NCBI GenBank assembly: GCA_000431535.1
Contig: HF991826.1
Span: 172,744 to 236,743, forward strand
Source of the DNA: Clostridium sp. CAG:678
GTDB taxonomy: Bacteria > Bacillota > Clostridia > Oscillospirales > Acutalibacteraceae
DNA length: 64,000 nt
Direction of reading: 5' to 3'
How positions within the stretch are numbered: the stretch's first letter is position 1; each line of letters starts with the position of its first letter. Position numbers and translations under genes: made by a program. Below are positions 53,800 to 62,298 of this stretch, in pieces. Below the pieces are notes generated by a model, which saw only the letters and a program-made list of their open reading frames with translations, was not told where the DNA came from and made no database searches.

Positions 53800-54507
53800 C
53801 TAGCCGCGAAATGATGTTTTTAAATCAAATCCGTGATTTAAAATTTTTTCTTTATCTGTGATTCCTTTGGAATATATTCGTTCTGTTGCAGTCTTTTCAA
53901 GGGAAAAATACTCTTCAAACGCAAGATATATATCCAAAGGATTAATAATCTGTGCCAAACCACTGGCTTTTAACAACGGAATGTCTTTTTCGACTTTCTT
54001 ACCGCCATAAGAAACATAACAACTATTAAGAGTCCGAAACCCAGTTACATCATAATCGGACTGGTTTACAGCTTCTACTATATCATTAATTCTGTTAAGG
54101 ATTTTGTCTCGATTATATAACCAATTTTTCCATCCACCGTACCTCCATCTAAGCCCCGGGAAAGTAATGATATTAAGTTTTATAAGGACTCTTTCCTTAT
54201 CATAATTTTTCCAACTATATAGCAGTTCTGCCGCAAAATTAGTTGGTCTTCCAGATTCTGATAATTTTGTTACCTCGATAAGAAATAACCAAAAGGTATT
54301 ACAAACTTGAAGTAAGAGAAAATTATAGTCGTGATATTTCTCTTTATCCCACCAAAAGTAATGGTGTCTTGAATGGACTTCTAAACTATCACAAACCATT
54401 TCTTTCGAAAGTATAAAAGAATTTGTTCTGTCAAAAGTTAATGAACCATCTCGATATACATTTTGGAGATAATCATAAAAATCTGTATTTTTATCTATAA
54501 TTCTCAT
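53800..54507 (-). CDS. Unrecognised protein, 235 residues
   Basis: Trp- and Tyr-rich protein (RHHYFWWDKEKYHDYNFLLL, WRYGGWKNWLYNRDK) with no motif I recognise. The start at 54507 follows AAGGTGA. First gene of the leftward run that contains the E2-like, JAB and E1 genes, so it may be part of that system or a separate accessory gene. Confidence 0.55.
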   Translation of the reverse strand: MRIIDKNTDFYDYLQNVYRDGSLTFDRTNSFILSKEMVCDSLEVHSRHHYFWWDKEKYHDYNFLLLQVCNTFWLFLIEVTKLSESGRPTNFAAELLYSWKNYDKERVLIKLNIITFPGLRWRYGGWKNWLYNRDKILNRINDIVEAVNQSDYDVTGFRTLNSCYVSYGGKKVEKDIPLLKASGLAQIINPLDIYLAFEEYFSLEKTATERIYSKGITDKEKILNHGFDLKTSFRG

Positions 54508-54558
54508 TGTCACCTTCCCTTTTCTTATGAAAGTTGTCAGCCTTCTTATTTAAATCGG

Positions 54559-54631
54559 TGCTGAAAGTAAGACTCGAACTTACAACCTATTGCCCACAGG
54601 GCGATTGCACTGCCAATTGTGCTATTCCAGC
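54559..54631 (-). tRNA. tRNA with unusual anticodon arm, probably Thr (TGT)
   Basis: 73-nt cloverleaf: acceptor GCTGGAA/TTTCAGC, D-arm GCAC/GTGC with GG, T-arm GTAAG-TTCGAGT-CTTAC. The anticodon stem is ATCGC/GCAAT (one C-A mismatch) and the loop CCTGTGG puts C at position 33, where T is nearly universal; the loop could further pair to leave a 3-base loop. CCA is not encoded (CCG). By position the anticodon is TGT. Confidence 0.6.
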
Positions 54632-54944
54632 ATATCTTGAATACTTCCTTGTAGACTTTTGAAGATTGTCTTCTGTCTACTTTCTGAATATTGTCTCGAG
54701 CTATTCAGTTCACATTGGAAGTATTCAATTTAATTTAAAGACTCACTGGGACACATTGTTAAGAGGTGCGGGGTCTCTAATCCTTAACAATGTATCAGCT
54801 TTGCGCTCTGGGTACTGATACTGGTTACTGACGCCATAACACCTGGGAAATTTATAACGATAACAAATCCCTAAAACGATTTCATATCTATGTCGGATTT
54901 CGATATGAACTATTAATCTGGCATAGCAATCAAACCGACGCCTG

Positions 54945-55001
54945 TGGTAGAGTGCACAGGATTTGAACCTGCAAACAATACCGGTCCGACACTTTCACTC
55001 T
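54945..55001 (-). pseudogene. tRNA remnant lacking about 20 bases
   Basis: The acceptor (AGAGTG...GCACTCT), discriminator, encoded CCA and T-arm GCAGG-TTCAAAT-CCTGT are intact, but only 22 bases lie between the 5' acceptor and the T-arm, about 20 fewer than a D-arm plus anticodon arm need. A deleted tRNA. Confidence 0.6.
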
Positions 55002-55066
55002 AGAAATTACTTATGCCTTTTCGAATATTGTCCCTGAGCCATCTGTTTTGGTACACTCCATATAAA

Positions 55067-55141
55067 TGGCAGAGATGGTTGGATTTGAACCAACGAATAA
55101 AGGAGTCAAAGTCCTTTGCCTTACCGCTTGGCTACATCTCT
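55067..55141 (-). tRNA. tRNA-Gln (TTG), second copy
   Basis: 75 nt with encoded CCA; the anticodon loop is CTTTGAC. It differs from the copy at 31503-31577 at only a few bases in the stems and variable loop. Confidence 0.93.
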
Positions 55142-55306
55142 ATATGGTACCCCTCGTCTTTCCGAGGTGTCAGCAACATTTTTACTCAGAAGGTTGCCAA
55201 ACTGTCTGTGGAATGGACACAGCCGCCACCGTGCCTCTCTTAACCCTTTATCACGGAAAAATGGGAACAAGTAAATTATTGCGCAAAAGGAGATTGATAG
55301 CTCCTA

Positions 55307-55380
55307 TGGTGTAGCATAACGGATTTGAACCATTAATATCACCTTGTGAAGTTGTTGTGTTACCATTACACTAATGCTAC
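55307..55380 (-). tRNA. Divergent tRNA, anticodon CAC (Val) by position
   Basis: 74 nt with a perfect acceptor GTAGCAT/ATGCTAC, encoded CCA, D-arm GTGT/ACAC and T-arm AATGG-TTCAAAT-CCGTT. The loop TTCACAA gives anticodon CAC, but the anticodon stem ACAAC/GGTGA has two mismatches, so function is uncertain. Confidence 0.55.
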
Positions 55381-55390
55381 ATATAATTTC

Positions 55391-55460
55391 GGTCTCTAAT
55401 ATTTCATAATTGATATGTACACTTTCAAATGCAAAATACTAGAGATTAAAAGAACTAAGA
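55391..55460 (-). repeat. Noncoding repeat element, copy 1 (copy 2 at 57118-57187)
   Basis: About 65-70 bases containing ATATGTACACT, AAATAC or AAATAT, GAGATTA and AGAACT in the same order recur at 57118-57187 with differences. Both lie in noncoding DNA around the tRNA cluster. Confidence 0.5.
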
Positions 55461-56271
55461 TAACGTAATAATATTGTGATTTGGTTGAGCCTATCTCTGC
55501 CGTCCTTTACTATTTCATATCACGCCTATTTCACTTAAAGGATGTCAACACTGTTTAACGGGAGATTAATCACATTTACACTTGAGAAATACTTACGCTA
55601 ACTTCACAAGAACTCCTAAGTTACTTTGATGCTTTAATTGTGCAGGCAACCTCCTATTCTCAAAGGGCAATCGCCAACTAACTTATTATTGAACATTGTA
55701 ATCCTGCACGGTTCCTAAGTATGCCATCAGTCGTTGTCCTACGCTTGGCTGATAACTAAAACTTTACAGAACCTTTAACCCCGGTAGTAGGAATAGTTAA
55801 ACATCCGGATTGTAAGGTTAATGTTCATATCTCCCCGTCGAATATGAACACATTGAGTACCCGACGATAAACGCTCAACTCCCAAATGGTTCGTAGCCAC
55901 CATCTCTAAGCAAGCCCTCCTTCTTTGCTCATGCGAAAAGTCCAAATAATGCTACTCTTCAGTTCGCTCCTCCGTTGATTCTTCCGCAACAGGAAACGGG
56001 TTCCAAGCTTGGAGTATTGGTTTTTATGTCTTTCCCTTGACAGAAGATTAGCCACCTACCTCAACTAATCTTCATGCGGAGGCATTCCTATGTAAATCGC
56101 TATCTAAACAACAAAACAAAAAGGCAAAGAAAGAGTACTCACACAACACAAATCATTTAAATAGCTTATCTTCAACCGCAAACCCTTGTCATAACAAAGT
56201 GCGACAAGTATACACTTGACAGCATACACGACCTATGGCGTCGCCGGTTTGTGCACCACCACGAGCTGTCA
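55461..56271. other. Noncoding stretch in the tRNA cluster
   Basis: 810 bases with no open frame of coding character on either strand and no further cloverleaf I can draw. It has scattered short palindromes. It may be a long untranslated RNA spacer between tRNAs or decayed tRNA genes; I see no definable feature. Confidence 0.5.
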
Positions 56272-56358
56272 TGGTGCTGATGACCAGACTTGAACTGGTA
56301 CGGTATTGCTACCGAGGGATTTTAAGTCCCTTGCGTCTGCCGATTTCGCCACATCAGC
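56272..56358 (-). tRNA. tRNA-Leu (TAA)
   Basis: 87 nt with a long variable arm (CTCGGTAGCAATACCG), acceptor GCTGATG/CATCAGC, encoded CCA, anticodon loop CTTAAAA giving TAA. A typical class II tRNA. Confidence 0.93.
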
Positions 56359-56392
56359 ATGTATGAGCCCGTTTCCGGGCTCAACAGGAAAT

Positions 56393-56635
56393 TTAAGCGT
56401 TATCAGCCTTTACCACATTCAGCAGGAATGTTCTTCCAGTAATGCCGAGTTCAGCATATGTTTTATCCATGTCTCCAGCCTTCAGGGAGCTGCCGTCGAG
56501 TGTGGTAATGCCCCTTGTGTAGTCAATATTGGCATTTTCGAGTGTCGTGCGCAGTGTCTCTGTTGACGGCACATCCTTGGTCTCCTTCTGAACATTATTT
56601 CCTACTGTAACTCTTACTACATATACTTCTGCCAT
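56393..56635 (-). CDS. Candidate ubiquitin-like (beta-grasp) protein
   Basis: 80 residues. VYVVRVTVGNNVQKETKDV is a beta hairpin, STETLRTTLENANI the helix, and GRTFLLNVVKADNA a final strand, the beta-grasp order of ubiquitin. The C-terminus (VVKADNA) has no Gly-Gly; many bacterial ubiquitin-like proteins are trimmed by a JAB enzyme first. It lies about 3.2 kb upstream of the E2-JAB-E1 genes, beyond the tRNA cluster, in the same direction. Fold call from pattern only. Confidence 0.6.
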   Translation of the reverse strand: MAEVYVVRVTVGNNVQKETKDVPSTETLRTTLENANIDYTRGITTLDGSSLKAGDMDKTYAELGITGRTFLLNVVKADNA

Positions 56636-56677
56636 AATTTAAGCTCCTTTAATTCCAAAATATCGTAAATAGTAAAC

Positions 56678-57073
56678 TTACTGAGCGATCTCTATAGAGT
56701 CAAGTATAGACGCTCTCTCAGCCTTGATTTCTTCAATAACCGACGGAAGTGTTTCCTCGAGTTTGGAAAGATTAATCAGAGCGGAACCGAGTTCATCCGC
56801 TACATACTCTTTGATATCGCCGTTCGGCTTAACAACCATAGTCATCGTGGCGAGTTTGGCGTCATCGCGTGTCTCCTCACCGAATACGGCACCGACACTG
56901 TTAATGCTACCATTACCATCGGCAACAAAGATTGAGAATACCGGCTCATCTTTATTTTCGCCGCCCATAAGCGTTAAGGCATCCGGGCGATACTTTGCGA
57001 TCATTTTTAAATCGTCAAGCTTCATACTTGAATTGATTACTACTGCATTTCCTGCAATAATTACTTTTGCCAT
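56678..57073 (-). CDS. Partner gene of the ubiquitin-like protein, unknown function
   Basis: 131 residues; MAKVIIAGNAVVINSSMKLD, then a beta-rich middle and a helical C-terminus (LEETLPSVIEEIKAERASIL). 42 bases upstream of the ubiquitin-like gene, in the same direction, so probably co-transcribed. No family recognised. Confidence 0.55.
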   Translation of the reverse strand: MAKVIIAGNAVVINSSMKLDDLKMIAKYRPDALTLMGGENKDEPVFSIFVADGNGSINSVGAVFGEETRDDAKLATMTMVVKPNGDIKEYVADELGSALINLSKLEETLPSVIEEIKAERASILDSIEIAQ

Positions 57074-57117
57074 ATGTAATATGACCTCCTTAAATTCTTT
57101 AAAATTTTCTTACACAC

Positions 57118-57187
57118 GGTCTCTTATATCAAGTATCTAATATGTACACTCTTAGATACAAAATATTTGAGATTAGAAGAACTTAGG
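57118..57187 (-). repeat. Noncoding repeat element, copy 2
   Basis: Diverged copy of the 55391-55460 element, just upstream of the 56678-57073 gene. Shares TATGTACACT, ATACAAAATA and GAGATTA-GAAGAACTTA in order. Confidence 0.5.
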
Positions 57188-57316
57188 CATCAGATTATAA
57201 TGCTTGAGAAATACCCGTTCTGCCTTTACAATAACCCGTACTTTATCAGGCTTGAATTTTCCGTGTGCACGGTATATATATAAACATCTTTACTCTTTAC
57301 TGTTGAATAAAGATGA

Positions 57317-57458
57317 TTATAAATTATTGATATAATGGTTATCTTCCACATCCATAACATAATTACCTTCTTCGTCTATACTAACTTCTAAATTAGTATC
57401 TGTTATGTTATCTATTGCACTTAGTCTATGTATGTCTTGTATAAAGTCATTCTTTGTC
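57317..57458 (-). pseudogene. Fragment of the 33494-33772 gene
   Basis: Reads KTKNDFIQDIHRLSAIDNIT, then DTNLEVSIDEEGNYVMDVED and a stop: the C-terminal half of the gene at 33494-33772. There is no start. The 57447-58028 gene ends inside it in another frame, so a recombination joined the two. Confidence 0.75.
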
Positions 57459-58028
57459 TTCCAACTCTAATTGAGAATATGGATATTTGAGAAATTCTTC
57501 TGTTCCATCTTCATATTCAACAATCATTGGTCGATATATTTCAAAACCCCATTTTAGATATAAATACTCGCATATGTGGTCTTTAACATCTTCGGTAATT
57601 TCATCTTGAGAATCTAAATAGTTGATATTTTCATCTAAAATAATATCCAACATTTTATTAATTGCATCGGATAATTCTTGTTCTCTTTCATCTATTTGTT
57701 TTTCAGAGGATGATTTCTTTTCGCGTTCAATTTGATCATCTGACTCAAGTCCGGAAATCACCGAAATTACACTGTCAGATAAATATGTTTCATAAATATT
57801 TTTGACAATCTGAGTACAGTCCTCTTCGTCTACATCATATTCTGTATAAATCGTCACATCATCAGACCTAACTTCAAATACTGGGCATCCAAGATCTTCA
57901 GTGATGTAGATTGATATGCCATATTCTTCTCTTTCTGCGATCTTGTGCATTCTTATACCAATCTCTTCTTTGTGCTCACAAAAATATTTCCAGACTTTAT
58001 TCGGCTCAATAATTATGTTTTCTCGCAC
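57447..58028 (-). CDS. Unrecognised acidic protein, 193 residues, 3' end in a recombined fragment
   Basis: GTG start at 58028 with AAAGGAG upstream. Acidic helical protein with a charged centre (DDQIEREKKSSSEKQIDERE). The last few residues are read from the fragment of the 33.5-kb gene, so the native C-terminus may be lost. Function unknown. Confidence 0.5.
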   Translation of the reverse strand: MRENIIIEPNKVWKYFCEHKEEIGIRMHKIAEREEYGISIYITEDLGCPVFEVRSDDVTIYTEYDVDEEDCTQIVKNIYETYLSDSVISVISGLESDDQIEREKKSSSEKQIDEREQELSDAINKMLDIILDENINYLDSQDEITEDVKDHICEYLYLKWGFEIYRPMIVEYEDGTEEFLKYPYSQLELEDKE

Positions 58029-58168
58029 TGAAAAGACTCCTTTCGCAAAAAAATTTCTATATCTCTTTTTGCCTCATTATATGAATCAGCAGTTTCCCAA
58101 AACTTCCCATTGAAAAGAACTACGACGCCAAACCGAAATGGAGTTATAGAAAAGTTAGATATGTTCAT
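58013..58168 (-). CDS. Small protein, 51 residues, between IscB element 2 and its neighbour
   Basis: ATG at 58168: MNISNFSITPFRFGVVVLFN, then GKFWETADSYNEAKRDIEIF. It overlaps the start of the downstream gene by 16 bases. The IscB element's end lies immediately upstream, so an N-terminal part may have been cut off. Confidence 0.45.
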   Translation of the reverse strand: MNISNFSITPFRFGVVVLFNGKFWETADSYNEAKRDIEIFLRKESFQCEKT

Positions 58169-58176
58169 GAAAATAA

Positions 58177-58226
58177 ACGCAAGGAGACTCGGTATTTTAA
58201 TACCGAGAGGAATTGCGTCTCCTTAC
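58177..58226. terminator. Compound hairpin at the 3' end of IscB element 2
   Basis: AAGGAGAC pairs with GTCTCCTT around an inner hairpin TCGGTATT/AATACCGA. Same place as the palindrome of element 1 but a different sequence. Confidence 0.65.
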
Positions 58227-58246
58227 TCCTCCTTTAATATTTTTTG

Positions 58247-59512
58247 TTATGCAGCGAAGTCCTCTACTTGCTGCATTAATATTGTTTTTCTTCTTTCGAG
58301 CAGCTTTAACTTTTTGTACGATACGCTTGCGGAAAGTTTTGTACCGTCCAGCATACGTATATCAAAGTAGCCTGATGCTCTTCTTCCGAAAATAAAGCAT
58401 TCCTTGTTGTCATAAAGCACCTTATCAAAAAGCTGGAAACCATACACATATTTCGGTGACTGGTTGCTCTTGCGGATACCGCCTTTGTTTATCGTTGCTT
58501 TATGCAATTGACGATTTTTTTTACGGACGGCTTTTTGCAGATAAAAATTCTCTGTCGGCAAAGCGTCCGGATGTCCGCTGATACATCTTGCATCGACACA
58601 GTGCTTCTTTTCTAAGTTGTGTTCTATTCTCGTGTGCTTTGTGATATATCCAAACGTCATGGAGACGTTCGGATATATTGTTTTAAGTCTGTCGTAAAAC
58701 GCCCAGCGCATGATACCCATAAAAGCAGCGTCGCGGAAGGAAGCGCCTCGTTTAACCTTGAGGTCTTTAATCAAGCCCGCGTGATATTTTGCATGACAAG
58801 TCTTACATAAAGCAATCAGATTATTTGGCGCGTTTCCGCCAACTTCACGGCTTTCAATGTGATGTACTTGCAAAACAGGATCCTTCGATTTTCCTTTGCA
58901 GTGCTGGCAGGTGTGGTTATCTCTGAAGAGAACATATTCTCTTACGTTATACGCATAGAGCTGTTCTCCCTGCTGATAATCGACGCCTTCCGGTAAAGGA
59001 AGACTAAGTTCCTTTGCTCTGAGCATTTGCGTATCAAATGCTGCGACTTCCGCTACAATATTTGTAATGGGAAGTATTCTGCATACATTTCTGACCGTTT
59101 TTAAATGAACACTGATTTTGTTTTCAATGGATGGAGCTAACCATCCTTTGTTTTTGCTGTGAACGCGGTTGTTGAATCGTGGCGCTCTGTAACGTGTTTT
59201 TCTGTTACGTCTTGCTCTTCTGAATTCCCTGCGTACAGATAACAGTTTAACAATATCGTCCCGCAGGATCACTTCAGAAGCAAACAATTCTTTCTGTTCT
59301 GTCGTTGCCGATAAACCAATGACTTTACTTCCGGCGTCTACACCCAAGGACACGGGTTGTTTGTATTCGTGTGTATAATGTAGAAGTTTTATGGTAAACG
59401 GCGTTCTTTGGAGAACCTTGGCTTTGTGCTGTTTAAGAAGAATACGTACTTTGCGATAATCTTCCGTTGGCATCAGCGGTTGCCCTGTATGACTGAGAAC
59501 ATAGACCATCAT
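58247..59512 (-). CDS. iscB: IscB nuclease, copy 2
   Basis: 421 residues, about nine in ten the same as copy 1 at 46865-48130, with no indels. PLMPT, LGVDAGSKVIGLS (RuvC-I), a bridge helix, NIVAEVAAFD (RuvC-II), VLQVHHIESR with LCKTCHAKYH (HNH) and HCVDARCISGHP (RuvC-III) are all intact. No TnpA nearby. The two copies 11 kb apart show recent transposition within the element. Confidence 0.92.
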   Translation of the reverse strand: MMVYVLSHTGQPLMPTEDYRKVRILLKQHKAKVLQRTPFTIKLLHYTHEYKQPVSLGVDAGSKVIGLSATTEQKELFASEVILRDDIVKLLSVRREFRRARRNRKTRYRAPRFNNRVHSKNKGWLAPSIENKISVHLKTVRNVCRILPITNIVAEVAAFDTQMLRAKELSLPLPEGVDYQQGEQLYAYNVREYVLFRDNHTCQHCKGKSKDPVLQVHHIESREVGGNAPNNLIALCKTCHAKYHAGLIKDLKVKRGASFRDAAFMGIMRWAFYDRLKTIYPNVSMTFGYITKHTRIEHNLEKKHCVDARCISGHPDALPTENFYLQKAVRKKNRQLHKATINKGGIRKSNQSPKYVYGFQLFDKVLYDNKECFIFGRRASGYFDIRMLDGTKLSASVSYKKLKLLERRKTILMQQVEDFAA

Positions 59513-59812
59513 ACGTTTCTCCTTTCGTGGAATGAATGTCTGCTAACAAATGACAGCAGACCTCTGTAAAACAGAGTAAGATGCCCTTCCCCAAAGTTAT
59601 ACAAGGTTTTACATATGCAGCACGATTCCTACCCGACAGAATGGTTTAACCACATACCTCAGAGCAGCAGGTTAGAGCAAACGCCCACCGGTGACTATAT
59701 ATTCTTGTATAACGTAGCCTCTGTTTCAAGACTTAGGGTAGTCAACTTGTTCAAAGGAACGCACTTCTGTTATCGAGACAAGCTCGGTACTTCAGTGCCG
59801 AGTAGTTGACTA
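59513..59812 (-). ncRNA. Omega-RNA region of IscB copy 2
   Basis: Conserved with the region upstream of copy 1. It ends at GTAGTTGA, after which the sequences part; the guide should be read from there. A TnpB element abuts it, so the present guide would derive from that element's end. Confidence 0.7.
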
Positions 59813-59829
59813 TTGTATACTGTGACATC

Positions 59830-59965
59830 CTCCCCCACTTCAAGTGGGGGCTTCCCTCAAAAGAGAGAGTGGTTCCTGCTTCATGGAGCACAGCGTCTGT
59901 TCCTTAATGGAATTGACGTCTTACACGCTCTCCACAGGCTTAGAATTCCGTGTGTCCCACGGTAT
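59830..59965 (-). ncRNA. Omega-RNA scaffold of the TnpB element
   Basis: On the minus strand the sequence after the tnpB stop (GTGGGACACACGGAATTC, then CCTGTGGAGAGCGTGTAAGA) ends in the CCCCCACTTGAAGTGGGGG hairpin; this is the conserved region where TnpB omega-RNA is made. The guide follows the left end. Confidence 0.7.
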
Positions 59966-61072
59966 TTAGGATATGGCTTTTAAGCCTTCGTTTAATATAT
60001 TAATTGCGGCGTTGATATCTCTGTCATGTGCAGTACCGCAGTTGGGGCAGATCCAATGCCGTATTGTTAAATCTTTTACTTCGGGATTCTGGTATCCGCA
60101 CACATGGCAGAGTTGGGAACTCGCGTAAAAACGTCCGACTTTTTGTATGGTTCTTCCATACCACAAAGCCTTATATTCCAGTTGTCGTTTGATTTCTCCC
60201 CATGCTGCGTCACTGACAGATAAAGCAAGACGATGATTTTTGAGCATACCTTTAATATTCAGGTCTTCGATACAGATCACTTGGTTTTCGTGTATCAATT
60301 TCGAAGTTGCCTTATGTATCAAATCGTTTCTCTGCCGTGTGACTTTCTCATGCAGTCTTGCTGCTTTGAGCCGTTGCTTGTTGTAGTTTGCGGAACCCTT
60401 AGTCTTTCTGCTGAGACTTTGCTGCTGACGTTTTAATCGTTTCAGCGTGTTTCGCAAATAGGCAGGATTTTCTATTACCGTACCGTCGCTCAAAGCGCAA
60501 AGTTCATGGATTCCCATATCTACGCCGACAACAGAAGAAACTTCCTTGAGTGGCTCAATATCGGTCTCACAGGAAAAAGATACATAATATTTGCCGGATG
60601 CGTTTCTGGAAACAGTTGCATTCAAGATACGTCCCTCTATCGGTCGGTGCAGTTTGATTTTAACTGCGCCAAGTTTTGGAAGAATGACTGTATTGCCGGA
60701 TATGCGTATACCGTTATTCTGGTTCCGCGTCCTGTAACTGTGTTTCGGAAACTTCCTGCTTTTGAATTTTGGATACCTCGTATGCTTTTGAAAGAAATGC
60801 TGAAACGCGTTATCCAGATCCCGCAGGCTTTCCTGTAGCGCCATAGCGTCCGCTTCACGCAGAAAGGACCGTTCCTCTGTTTTCTTCAACGCCGTTAACA
60901 TAGAAGACGTCTCTTTGTACGAAACGCTTTTGCCTTCCTCAGCATACGCTTTGCTCCGTACATCCAGAAACGTGTTGTAGACAAGGCGGCAGCAGCCGAA
61001 CATTTTGTTGATTAAAACTTCCTGTTCACCGGTAGGATAAATACGATATTTGAACGCTTTATTCCTCAGCAT
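59966..61072 (-). CDS. tnpB: TnpB RNA-guided nuclease
   Basis: Programmable nuclease ancestral to Cas12. [20 protein letters not shown] opens the protein at the ATG at 61072, with AGGAGG upstream; a longer frame is noncoding. RuvC-I is [17 protein letters not shown], Ruv[15 protein letters not shown], the zinc finger [14 protein letters not shown] with CPNCG, and Ruv[14 protein letters not shown], all intact. 368 residues. Confidence 0.93.
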   Translation of the reverse strand: MLRNKAFKYRIYPTGEQEVLINKMFGCCRLVYNTFLDVRSKAYAEEGKSVSYKETSSMLTALKKTEERSFLREADAMALQESLRDLDNAFQHFFQKHTRYPKFKSRKFPKHSYRTRNQNNGIRISGNTVILPKLGAVKIKLHRPIEGRILNATVSRNASGKYYVSFSCETDIEPLKEVSSVVGVDMGIHELCALSDGTVIENPAYLRNTLKRLKRQQQSLSRKTKGSANYNKQRLKAARLHEKVTRQRNDLIHKATSKLIHENQVICIEDLNIKGMLKNHRLALSVSDAAWGEIKRQLEYKALWYGRTIQKVGRFYASSQLCHVCGYQNPEVKDLTIRHWICPNCGTAHDRDINAAINILNEGLKAIS

Positions 61073-61145
61073 CCTGCTGCCTCCTTTCATGGGAATCTTT
61101 GTATGAATATATATGATAAATACAAAAATATCAAGTATATTTGCA

Positions 61146-61361
61146 CTACAAATATTCCGGTGTATCCACCACTTCAAGTGGTGGTTTTACCGGTGAGATT
61201 TTCAATAATAATCCATTCATAAATTTTTTATAGTTGCATTGAGCGCAGTACTCTTTAAAATTAGATCGATTACGGATCACACTCTGAAGAAGTTCTCTGA
61301 TTTTCTGCATTAATTCTGAATTTCTTATGTATGAATGACATAAAAGATATGTTTTATTCAC
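61146..61361 (-). CDS. Small protein truncated by the TnpB element
   Basis: 71-residue frame from ATG at 61361, helical and basic ([20 protein letters not shown]). Its last roughly 15 residues ([14 protein letters not shown]) come from the TnpB element end, so the gene has lost its original C-terminus. Confidence 0.5.
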   Translation of the reverse strand: MNKTYLLCHSYIRNSELMQKIRELLQSVIRNRSNFKEYCAQCNYKKFMNGLLLKISPVKPPLEVVDTPEYL

Positions 61362-61680
61362 CTAAGATTTTTTGAATTTTACACTTCAACGCAATATGAT
61401 AGCACTCATCGAAGTCCTCCGGTGTACTTTCTTGCTTAGTTGGATAATTTCGGGATTTTTTTGGCATTTCGTTTTCCGCAATTTTTTCCTTACAATTATG
61501 TAAAAAATAGTCCTCGAGTTGGTTTTTAAACCCAACTACAAGAACTATCCACAAAATAGCCGTAAAAATCCATAACCCAAGCAGAACCCATAAAGATCCT
61601 TCAGCGCAAAAGGATATTAATGTAAAGAGAATTGCCATACCTAAAAATAAGTAAAAAATCGCATTTTTAATGATTTTCAT
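61354..61680 (-). CDS. Two-helix membrane protein
   Basis: 108 residues; start ATG at 61680 after GAGG. Two transmembrane helices (about 5-27 and 31-50) and a charged soluble tail. It directly follows variable protein 2 and overlaps the next gene by eight bases. A membrane partner of the variable protein is possible but only from position. Confidence 0.55.
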   Translation of the reverse strand: MKIIKNAIFYLFLGMAILFTLISFCAEGSLWVLLGLWIFTAILWIVLVVGFKNQLEDYFLHNCKEKIAENEMPKKSRNYPTKQESTPEDFDECYHIALKCKIQKILGE

Positions 61681-61691
61681 AACTAACCTCA

Positions 61692-62282
61692 TTAAGATAC
61701 AAAGATATTAGATTTAAAGATACAAAACGGACGCACACCGCAGCCGAAGTAACAGCTGTAGCTGATGAGTGTGCCATCGTTGAAAACACAACGAACGGTG
61801 AAATTATAACCGTTGATACTCGTAGAATATGGTGTCGCAAGCCACCACCAATCGCTCGTTATCCTATATTTGTCAATAATATACACATAATTTCTATAAT
61901 CATCATAAGTGAGCAGGCTTACATAATCTTCACATACATTATAGTCTATTCTTCCGTCATCTGCTATAAGGTCTACCCAGTGAGGAATAATATTGTTTAT
62001 ACCCACTTCGTTTGCAATCTTATTTAGAAATTCATCGTTTAGTTTATAACGAATACTGCTATTTTTGTAATTGTTTGTACTGTCATCAAATTTTGCAGTT
62101 TTCCAGAAATCTTTTAGTAATACCGCTGTTTCCTCGTTCTTTTCATCTTGATCAAGAACGATAAATTCAAATTTACCTACTTTGAAAGTATCGCCCACTT
62201 TAACTTCTGAAAGTCGCTTTTTCGTTTCCTCAACTACCTTGATTTTATAGCCGAGTATTTCCTGAATTTCCTTGATTGTCAT
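61692..62282 (-). CDS. DGR variable protein 2, remote target
   Basis: 196 residues (or 207 from a GTG at 62315 inside the inserted element). Paralog of variable protein 1: FKVGKFEFIVLDQDE, DDSTNNYKNSSIRYKLNDEF, WWWLATPYSTSINGYNFTVRC. The N-terminal roughly 45 residues are extra and helical. Its 3' end is variable repeat 2. It has no RT, Avd or template next to it, so it must use the cassette 19 kb away. The inserted TnpB remnant ends at its start and may have replaced its promoter. Confidence 0.88.
   Translation of the reverse strand: MTIKEIQEILGYKIKVVEETKKRLSEVKVGDTFKVGKFEFIVLDQDEKNEETAVLLKDFWKTAKFDDSTNNYKNSSIRYKLNDEFLNKIANEVGINNIIPHWVDLIADDGRIDYNVCEDYVSLLTYDDYRNYVYIIDKYRITSDWWWLATPYSTSINGYNFTVRCVFNDGTLISYSCYFGCGVRPFCIFKSNIFVS
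61725..61802 (-). repeat. DGR variable repeat 2 (VR2)
   Basis: Aligned to the template repeat it differs at 12 of 78 positions, and all 12 are at template adenines in coding sense. The 3' end (CGGTGTGCGTCCGTTT) is identical. It therefore shows clear adenine-directed mutagenesis and is a real, used target. Confidence 0.95.
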
Positions 62283-62298
62283 TTCTTTAGTTTTACTC

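Larger units (their letters stand above)
59820..61212 (-). mobile_element. IS605-type TnpB element without TnpA
   Basis: Bounded by CCCCCACTTCAAGTGGGGG at the left (3' end of tnpB) and CACCACTTCAAGTGGTG at the right, both hairpins of IS200/IS605 ends. It contains only tnpB and its omega-RNA. It truncates the gene at 61146-61361 at its right side. A deleted copy of the same element lies at 62299-62526. Confidence 0.8.
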
